From: Acidovorax sp.
GTDB lineage: Bacteria > Pseudomonadota > Gammaproteobacteria > Burkholderiales > Burkholderiaceae_C
DNA: 64,000 nucleotides
Assembly: GCF_021287135.1 (NCBI RefSeq)
Contig: NZ_JAJTBB010000048.1
Location: 1-64,000 of the forward strand
Direction: 5' to 3'
The notes under the pieces were generated by a model. The model searched no databases. It was not told where the DNA came from and worked only from the letters and a program-made list of their open reading frames with translations. Numbering within the stretch: the first letter of the stretch is position 1; each line of letters starts with the position of its first letter. Shown piece by piece: positions 59,198 through 64,000 of the stretch. A program made the position numbers and the translations under genes.

Positions 59198-59250
59198 CTG
59201 TTTTGATAGCTGCTTGCGCTTGCTGCGCAAGCGCTACAGGCCAAAAAGAC
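59198..59250 (+). repeat. Short double-hairpin repeat, copy 8
   Basis: TGTTTTGATAGCTGCTTGCGCTT, then the strong hairpin AGCGCTTGC-like arms (GCGCTTG with CAAGCGC) and TACAGGCC with an A-run. It sits in the junction of the convergent oxidoreductase gene and the TRAP large-permease gene. Confidence 0.85.
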
Positions 59251-59262
59251 CTGAAATGCGGG

Positions 59263-60543
59263 TCAGCCGGTGAACCACCGCATCGGCACCAGCACGATGG
59301 ACGGGAACAGCACCATCAGGAACATCACCGCAAACTGCGCCACCATGAACGGGATGACGCCCCGCGTCACGTCGTCCATGCGCATCTTGCCCACGCCCGC
59401 CACCACGTTCAGAACGGTGCCCACGGGCGGGGTGATGAGCCCGATGGCGTTGTTGATGATGAACAGCACGCCGAAGTAGACCGGGTCGATGCCCGCGGCC
59501 TTGACCACCGGCATCAGCACGGGCGTGAGGATGAGGATGGTGGGCGTCATGTCCATGGCCGTGCCCACGGCCATCACCAGCACCATGATGGCGACGAGCA
59601 GCAGCGTGGGGTGTTCCATCAGCGGCTTGAGCAGGGCCACCAGTTGGCGCGGAATGTCCGCCACGGTGATGAGCCAGGCACTGACCATGGCGGCCGCCAC
59701 CAGGAACATGATCACCGCCGTGGTTTTGGCGGCGCTGGTGAACACCTCGGCCAGTTGGCGCCAGTGCAGCTCGCGGTAAACCACCGTGGCAACGAACAGG
59801 GCATAGACGGCGGCCACGGCCGCTGCCTCGGTGGGCGTGAAGACGCCCATCTTCAGGCCCACGATCACGATGACCGGCAGGAACAGCGCCCAGGTCGATT
59901 CCTTGAGCGCTTGCAGCTTCTCGGCCGTGGAGGCCCTGGGCGGAGGCGTGACGTTTTCGCGCTGGGAGACCCAGTACCAGGTGACCGCGATGGACAGCCC
60001 CATCAGCAGCCCGGGCACGATGCCCGCCAAAAACAGCTTGCTGATCGACACGTTGGCCGCCACGCCAAACACCACGAAGCCGATGGAGGGCGGGATGACT
60101 GGCGCGATGATGCCGGCCGAAGCAATCAGCCCGCCGGCGCGCGCCTTGTCATGCCCGGCCTTCACCATCATGGGCAGCAGCAGGGCCGCCAATGCCGCGG
60201 TATCGGCGACGGCAGAGCCCGACAGTGCCGCCAGCATGCATGCGGCCAGGATGGCCACGAAGCCCAGCCCGCCGCGCCGGTGCCCCACCAGCGTGAGTGC
60301 GAGCCTGACGATGCGCTGCGACAGCCCGCCCACATTCATGATCTCGCCCGCCAGCATGAAGAAGGGCACGGCCAGCAGCGGAAAGCTGTCCGCGCCATTG
60401 ATGACGTTCTGCGCCAGGATCTGGGCATCAAACAGGTCCAGGTGCCACATGAGGGCGACGCCGGACACCAGCAGCGCGTAGGCAATCGGCACGCCGATGG
60501 CCATGGCGGCGAGCAGGGAGCCGAGGAAGATGAAGACGGTCAT
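59263..60543 (-). CDS. TRAP transporter large permease (DctM family)
   Basis: A 426-residue inner-membrane protein with about 12 helices, the ion-coupled translocation subunit of a tripartite TRAP transporter. Family blocks are FPLLAVPFFMLAGEIM, SGSAVADTAALAALLLPMM, PVIPPSIGFVVFGV and the C-terminal GLITPPVGTVLNVV. It follows the small permease (dctQ type) 34 nt away on the same strand. The solute-binding protein (dctP type) is not in the window and may lie beyond the right edge. Neighbouring enzymes suggest a sugar acid as substrate. Confidence 0.95.
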   Translation of the reverse strand: MTVFIFLGSLLAAMAIGVPIAYALLVSGVALMWHLDLFDAQILAQNVINGADSFPLLAVPFFMLAGEIMNVGGLSQRIVRLALTLVGHRRGGLGFVAILAACMLAALSGSAVADTAALAALLLPMMVKAGHDKARAGGLIASAGIIAPVIPPSIGFVVFGVAANVSISKLFLAGIVPGLLMGLSIAVTWYWVSQRENVTPPPRASTAEKLQALKESTWALFLPVIVIVGLKMGVFTPTEAAAVAAVYALFVATVVYRELHWRQLAEVFTSAAKTTAVIMFLVAAAMVSAWLITVADIPRQLVALLKPLMEHPTLLLVAIMVLVMAVGTAMDMTPTILILTPVLMPVVKAAGIDPVYFGVLFIINNAIGLITPPVGTVLNVVAGVGKMRMDDVTRGVIPFMVAQFAVMFLMVLFPSIVLVPMRWFTG

Positions 60544-60577
60544 GGGAGCGCGCTCCAGAGGATTGCGATGGGTTGCG

Positions 60578-61147
60578 TCATGGGCGGGAGGCCGGAGGTG
60601 CAGAGGCCGCGTGCGGCAGCTGGCTGCCCACCGCCGCCAGCTCTTCGGATTCGGAGATCTGCACCAGCGCGCTGTCCGGCATCTGCCCCGACACGATGCG
60701 CCACAGGTCCAGCGCCAGCAGCAGCCCGGCCGCCACCGCAAACACCACGCCGGACGCGTAGAAGAGGGCCATGGACGCGCCCGTCACCGGCGCATCCACG
60801 TCCCAGTTGATGCGCGTCTGCGCCAGCGCGCCGCTGAACAGCAGCCAGGTGCACCACAGCATCAGTAGGTAGCTCAGGGCCAGGCAGATGCGCTGGCCCA
60901 GCGGCGGCAGGCGCGCGAGCAAAAAGTCCGTGCCCAGGTGGCCCCGCTCGCGCACCGCCACGATGGCGCCCAGGAAGGTGATCCACACGAACAGCCAGCG
61001 CGAGACCTCCTCGCTAATGGCGATGCCCGAGTTGAAGGCATAGCGCAGCACCACATTGCCGAACACCATGGCCACCATCACGGCCAGCGCCAGGGCGATG
61101 AGCAGGTTGATCCAGCGGCAGCCGCGGTCGATGAGGGCATTGAGCAT
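60578..61147 (-). CDS. TRAP transporter small permease (DctQ family)
   Basis: A 189-residue inner-membrane protein with four helices, the membrane partner of the large TRAP permease. Typical features are the first helix INLLIALALAVMVAMVFGNVVLRYAF, followed by ISEEVSRWLFVWITFLGA. The C-terminal 30 residues are soluble and Ser/Ala-rich. It lies between the FAH-fold gene (26 nt upstream) and the large permease gene, so all are in one operon. Confidence 0.92.
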   Translation of the reverse strand: MLNALIDRGCRWINLLIALALAVMVAMVFGNVVLRYAFNSGIAISEEVSRWLFVWITFLGAIVAVRERGHLGTDFLLARLPPLGQRICLALSYLLMLWCTWLLFSGALAQTRINWDVDAPVTGASMALFYASGVVFAVAAGLLLALDLWRIVSGQMPDSALVQISESEELAAVGSQLPHAASAPPASRP

Positions 61148-61173
61148 CGTTGTCTCCTGTTTTTCTTTTTCAC

Positions 61174-62403
61174 TCAGAGTGCGGTGCCCTGCAGCAGCCC
61201 GCGCTGCGCCAGGTTGGCCATGAAGGCGCGCAGGCCAAAGCGCCAGGGTGCTGCCGCCTCGCTGTGCGCCACGCGGTTGTGCAGCCCGCCCAGCCAGGCG
61301 CTCTGGATGGATACCAGGTCGCCCACTTGGTGGGTGAAGCCGCCACCGGGCTGGTCGCGGTCTTCAATGGGGGCGAACAGTGTGCCCAGGAACAGCATGA
61401 ACCCATCCGGGTACTGGTGCGCGGCCAGCGTCTGCGCCACCAGGTCGGTGGGGTCGCGGCTGATGCTGGCCATGGTGTTGATGCCGCGCAGCTCAAAGCC
61501 GTCGGCGCCCGCCACGCGCAGGTGCACCGTCTCATTGCGCACCTGCTCCAGCCCGAAGCTGCCGTCGAACAGGCGGATGAACGGGCCCAGGGCGCACGAG
61601 GCGTTGTTGTCCTTGGCCTTGCCCAGCAGCAGGGCGCTGCGGCCCTCGATGTCGCGCAGGTTCACGTCGTTGCCCAGCGTGGCGCCCACGATCTGGCCCC
61701 GGCTGTTCACGGCCAGCACCACCTCGGGCTCGGGGTTGTTCCAGGCCGAATCGGAGCGGATGCCGATGTCGTCGCCGCAGCCCACCGAGGCCAGCACCGG
61801 CGCCTTGGTGAACACCTCGGCGTCGGGGCCGATGCCCACCTCCAGGTATTGCGACCACAGGCCTTTGTCCTGCAGCAGCGCCTTCAGGCGCATGGCCTCG
61901 GGCGATCCGGGGCGGATGTCCGCCAGGTTCTCGCCGATGAGGCCGATGACCTGGCTGCGCAGGCCCTGCGCGCGGGTGGCATCGCCGCGCGCCTGTTCCT
62001 CGATCACGCGCTCGATCAGGCTGGCCGCAAAGGTCACGCCCGCGGCCTTGACCACCTGCAGGTCGCACGGGGCCAGCAGCCAGGGGCTCGCAGTGTCGCG
62101 CGCGCCGGGCTGGCTGTTGGCCAGCAGGTCTTCCACGCTGCACAGGTACTGGCCGGTGGCTGCACGCGCGGCCTCGGCGGGCGCCAGTGTGTCGAGCAAG
62201 GTGCTCATGGTGGGGTAATGCGCGCTCAGGTCGAACACACCTTCGGGCCGCAGTGCCACCACGGCGGGACCAGGGACCGCGCCCTGCGGCGCCCATGCGC
62301 GGCCCACCAGCGTGCCCTGCAGGCCGTCGTCGGGGAGTACTTGTAAGGCGGCCTGGGGCGCACGGGCCCTTTCGGCAACTGCCGCTGCCGTCATGTTGTT
62401 CAT
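61174..62403 (-). CDS. Fumarylacetoacetate-hydrolase-family enzyme, probable 2-keto-3-deoxy-aldonate dehydratase
   Basis: A 409-residue cytosolic enzyme. The C-terminal FAH domain (from about residue 110) contains the metal-binding pattern SDSAWNNPEPEVVLAVN with the conserved glutamates, then GNDVNLRDIEG and a late LGTLFAPIEDRD. The N-terminal 100 residues are the extra domain found in XylX/KdaD-type dehydratases of the Weimberg route, which convert 2-keto-3-deoxy-D-xylonate or L-arabinonate to 2-ketoglutarate semialdehyde. The adjacent dehydratase gene supports that over a role in tyrosine breakdown. The start at 62403 (MNNMTAAAVAER) is well spaced from GGACTCTCC; the third residue after it could also serve. 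Confidence 0.85.
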   Translation of the reverse strand: MNNMTAAAVAERARAPQAALQVLPDDGLQGTLVGRAWAPQGAVPGPAVVALRPEGVFDLSAHYPTMSTLLDTLAPAEAARAATGQYLCSVEDLLANSQPGARDTASPWLLAPCDLQVVKAAGVTFAASLIERVIEEQARGDATRAQGLRSQVIGLIGENLADIRPGSPEAMRLKALLQDKGLWSQYLEVGIGPDAEVFTKAPVLASVGCGDDIGIRSDSAWNNPEPEVVLAVNSRGQIVGATLGNDVNLRDIEGRSALLLGKAKDNNASCALGPFIRLFDGSFGLEQVRNETVHLRVAGADGFELRGINTMASISRDPTDLVAQTLAAHQYPDGFMLFLGTLFAPIEDRDQPGGGFTHQVGDLVSIQSAWLGGLHNRVAHSEAAAPWRFGLRAFMANLAQRGLLQGTAL

Positions 62404-62455
62404 GGAGAGTCCTTCAGAAAGTCCGGGCAGGCGTCAGTCGCCCGCCCGTTTGTTG

Positions 62456-64000
62456 TCAGTGGTTGTGGCGCGGCGTCTTTTCGGAAATGCGCTGGAAGCC
62501 CAGCGCAAAGTCCAGCGTGGCGCCATCGGCCAGTTGCCCCGTTTTCTCGCGGTACAGGGCCTCCCACGGCGACTGGCTGGCGGGCACCGGCGGTGCGGGC
62601 AGGTCGCGCTTGCGGCGCGCGATTTCTTCGGGGGCGACCAGCGCATCGCAGCGCCCGGTGTTCAGGTCGATGCGGACGGTGTCGCCGCTTTGCAGCCAGG
62701 CGAGGCCGCCGCCCACCGCACTCTCGGGCGATGCGTTGAGGATGGACGGGCTGTCCGCCGTGCCCGACTGGCGCCCGTCGCCCAGCGTGGGCAAGGTGTT
62801 GATGCCGCGCCGGATCAGCGCGTCGGGCGGCTGCATGTTCACCACTTCGGCCGAGCCCGGCCAGCCGATGGGGCCCGCGCCGCGCATCACCAGGATGCAG
62901 CCTTCGTCGATGTTCAGAGCCGGATCGTTGATGCGCGCGTGGTAGTCGTCCGCACCCTCGAACACCACGGCACGGGATTCAAAGATGCCCTCCTGCCCCG
63001 GCCGGCTCAGGTAGCGCTGGCGGAAGGCCTCGGAGATGACCGAGGTCTTCATGATCCCGAAGTCGAACAGGTTGCCGCTGAGCACCATAAATCCCGCCTT
63101 GTGCATCAGCGGGTTGCTGAAGGGGCGGATCACCTCGCGGTCATGGGTCTCGCGGCCTTGCAGGTTCTCGCCCACCGTCTTGCCGGTCACGCTGGCGCAA
63201 TCGGCGTGCAGCTTGCCTGCCTGCTGCAGCTCCCACATCAGCGCGGGCACGCCACCAGCGCGGAAGAAGCGCTCGCCCAGGAACTGGCCCGCAGGCTGCA
63301 TGTTCAGCAGCAGGGGCAGGTCATAGGCGTGGTCGGTCCAGTCTTGTGCATCGAGCTGCACGCCCGCGTGCCGCGCCATGGCCATGATGTGTACCTGCGC
63401 GTTGCTGCTGCCGCCAGCCACGCTGACGACCGACAGCGCGTTCAGGAAACTCTCCCGCGTCAGGATGCGCGAGGGGCGCAAATCTTCGTACGCCATCTCC
63501 ACAATGCGCCGCCCGGTTTCGTAGGCCATCTGGCCACGCTCGCGGTACGGTGCGGGGATGGCGGCGCAGCCCGGCAGCGACAGGCCCAGCGCTTCGGCCA
63601 CGGCGTTCATGGTGGAGGCCGTGCCCATGGTGTTGCAGTGCCCGGCCGAGGGCGCGCTGTTGCAGGCGCGCTGCAGAAATTCTTCTTCGTCAATCTCGCC
63701 CGCCGCGAGCTGACGGCGGCTGCGCCAGATCACGGTGCCCGAGCCCACCAGCTGCCCCTCGTGCCAACCATCCAGCATCGGCCCACCCGAGAGCACGATG
63801 GCCGGGATGTCCACCGTGGACGCGGCCATGACGCCCGCGGGCGTGGTCTTGTCGCAGCCCGTGGTCAGCACCACCGCGTCGATGGGGTAGCCGTACAGGA
63901 TCTCCACCAGGCCCAGGTAGGCGAGGTTGCGGTCCAGCGCGGCCGTGGGGCGGCGGCAGTTTTCAAAGATGGGGTGAACGGGGAACTCCATCGGGATGCC
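62456..64000 (-). CDS. IlvD/Edd-family dehydratase (xylonate/arabinonate dehydratase type), 5' end outside the window
   Basis: At least 514 C-terminal codons of a [Fe-S] dehydratase; the 5' part lies beyond base 64000, so the in-frame ATG at 63991 is internal. Cluster and metal motifs are TTGCDKTTPAGVM and AGHCNTMGTASTMNAVAE. Later blocks are GGSSNAQVHIMAMA, CILVMRGAGPIGWPG and the C-terminal ending PRHNH, shared with xylonate and related pentonate dehydratases rather than with IlvD of valine synthesis. It would turn a pentonate into a 2-keto-3-deoxy-acid, the substrate expected for the next enzyme, and heads the visible operon with that gene and the TRAP permease. Confidence 0.92.
   Translation of the reverse strand, partial: GIPMEFPVHPIFENCRRPTAALDRNLAYLGLVEILYGYPIDAVVLTTGCDKTTPAGVMAASTVDIPAIVLSGGPMLDGWHEGQLVGSGTVIWRSRRQLAAGEIDEEEFLQRACNSAPSAGHCNTMGTASTMNAVAEALGLSLPGCAAIPAPYRERGQMAYETGRRIVEMAYEDLRPSRILTRESFLNALSVVSVAGGSSNAQVHIMAMARHAGVQLDAQDWTDHAYDLPLLLNMQPAGQFLGERFFRAGGVPALMWELQQAGKLHADCASVTGKTVGENLQGRETHDREVIRPFSNPLMHKAGFMVLSGNLFDFGIMKTSVISEAFRQRYLSRPGQEGIFESRAVVFEGADDYHARINDPALNIDEGCILVMRGAGPIGWPGSAEVVNMQPPDALIRRGINTLPTLGDGRQSGTADSPSILNASPESAVGGGLAWLQSGDTVRIDLNTGRCDALVAPEEIARRKRDLPAPPVPASQSPWEALYREKTGQLADGATLDFALGFQRISEKTPRHNH

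Noticed and set aside
1-64000. tRNA or rRNA genes
   Set aside because: I looked for the T-loop pattern GGTTCGAATCC and for conserved rRNA blocks; single partial matches lie inside coding genes and lack an acceptor stem.

Overview
The window is high-GC DNA (about two-thirds G+C by eye, not counted) from a betaproteobacterium, most likely a Comamonadaceae member close to Acidovorax. The reasons are the lysine-rich N-terminus of ribosomal protein S20, the kynurenine (kynB-kynU-kynA) operon, a TctC/Bug-type periplasmic binding protein, dense same-strand operons with 4-nt ATGA overlaps, and many copies of a short intergenic repeat built around ATAGCTGCTTGCGCTT. No rRNA, tRNA, CRISPR array, transposase or phage gene was seen.

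Layout. 0-4.4 kb: the tail of one GGDEF/EAL protein, a complete second one, a 268-bp structured repeat and an FAD monooxygenase. 4.7-9.8 kb: prkA-yeaH-spoVR, a stress/starvation kinase module. 10.5-14 kb: an MliC-like lipoprotein and kynBUA (tryptophan to anthranilate). 14-17.3 kb: an OmpR-type two-component system and a beta-hydroxyacid dehydrogenase. 17.4-22.7 kb: the second copy of the structured repeat, an S9 peptidase lipoprotein, a CusF-like protein and a Fur-boxed feoA-feoB-Cys-rich gene set for ferrous iron. 22.8-30.6 kb: HD hydrolase, argD-argF, DUF3579, an orphan ATPase, rpsT, murJ and a SirB1-type protein. 30.8-38.7 kb: ParB-like protein, CorA-family transporter, PPK2, an isochorismatase / DJ-1 / AraC operon, a PHB-depolymerase-like esterase and an AI-2E-type permease. 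38.8-43.7 kb: housekeeping purM, hda, HAD phosphatase, pcnB and folK. 43.9-48.6 kb: five proteins I mostly cannot assign, an accessory-looking block bracketed by direct copies of the short repeat. 48.7-52.6 kb: a DctB/FixJ-type two-component system with a TctC-type binding protein. 52.7-59.2 kb: a ferredoxin-type reductase, an epimerase-like protein, two envelope proteins, CheV, and a LysR regulator divergent from an NAD(P)-binding protein. 59.3-64 kb: a TRAP permease, an FAH-fold enzyme and an IlvD/Edd dehydratase running off the right edge, which together look like an aldonic-acid (xylonate/arabinonate) catabolic operon.

The most unusual signals are not genes. (1) Two 268-270 bp elements, in opposite orientation and about 14.6 kb apart, have different stem sequences that are compensated on the opposite arm, while their loops are nearly identical. 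(2) About ten copies of a roughly 55-bp double-hairpin repeat all point the same way, sit at most convergent gene junctions, and in one case lie in frame inside argF. Gene calls come from reading translations and motifs; no database search was possible.
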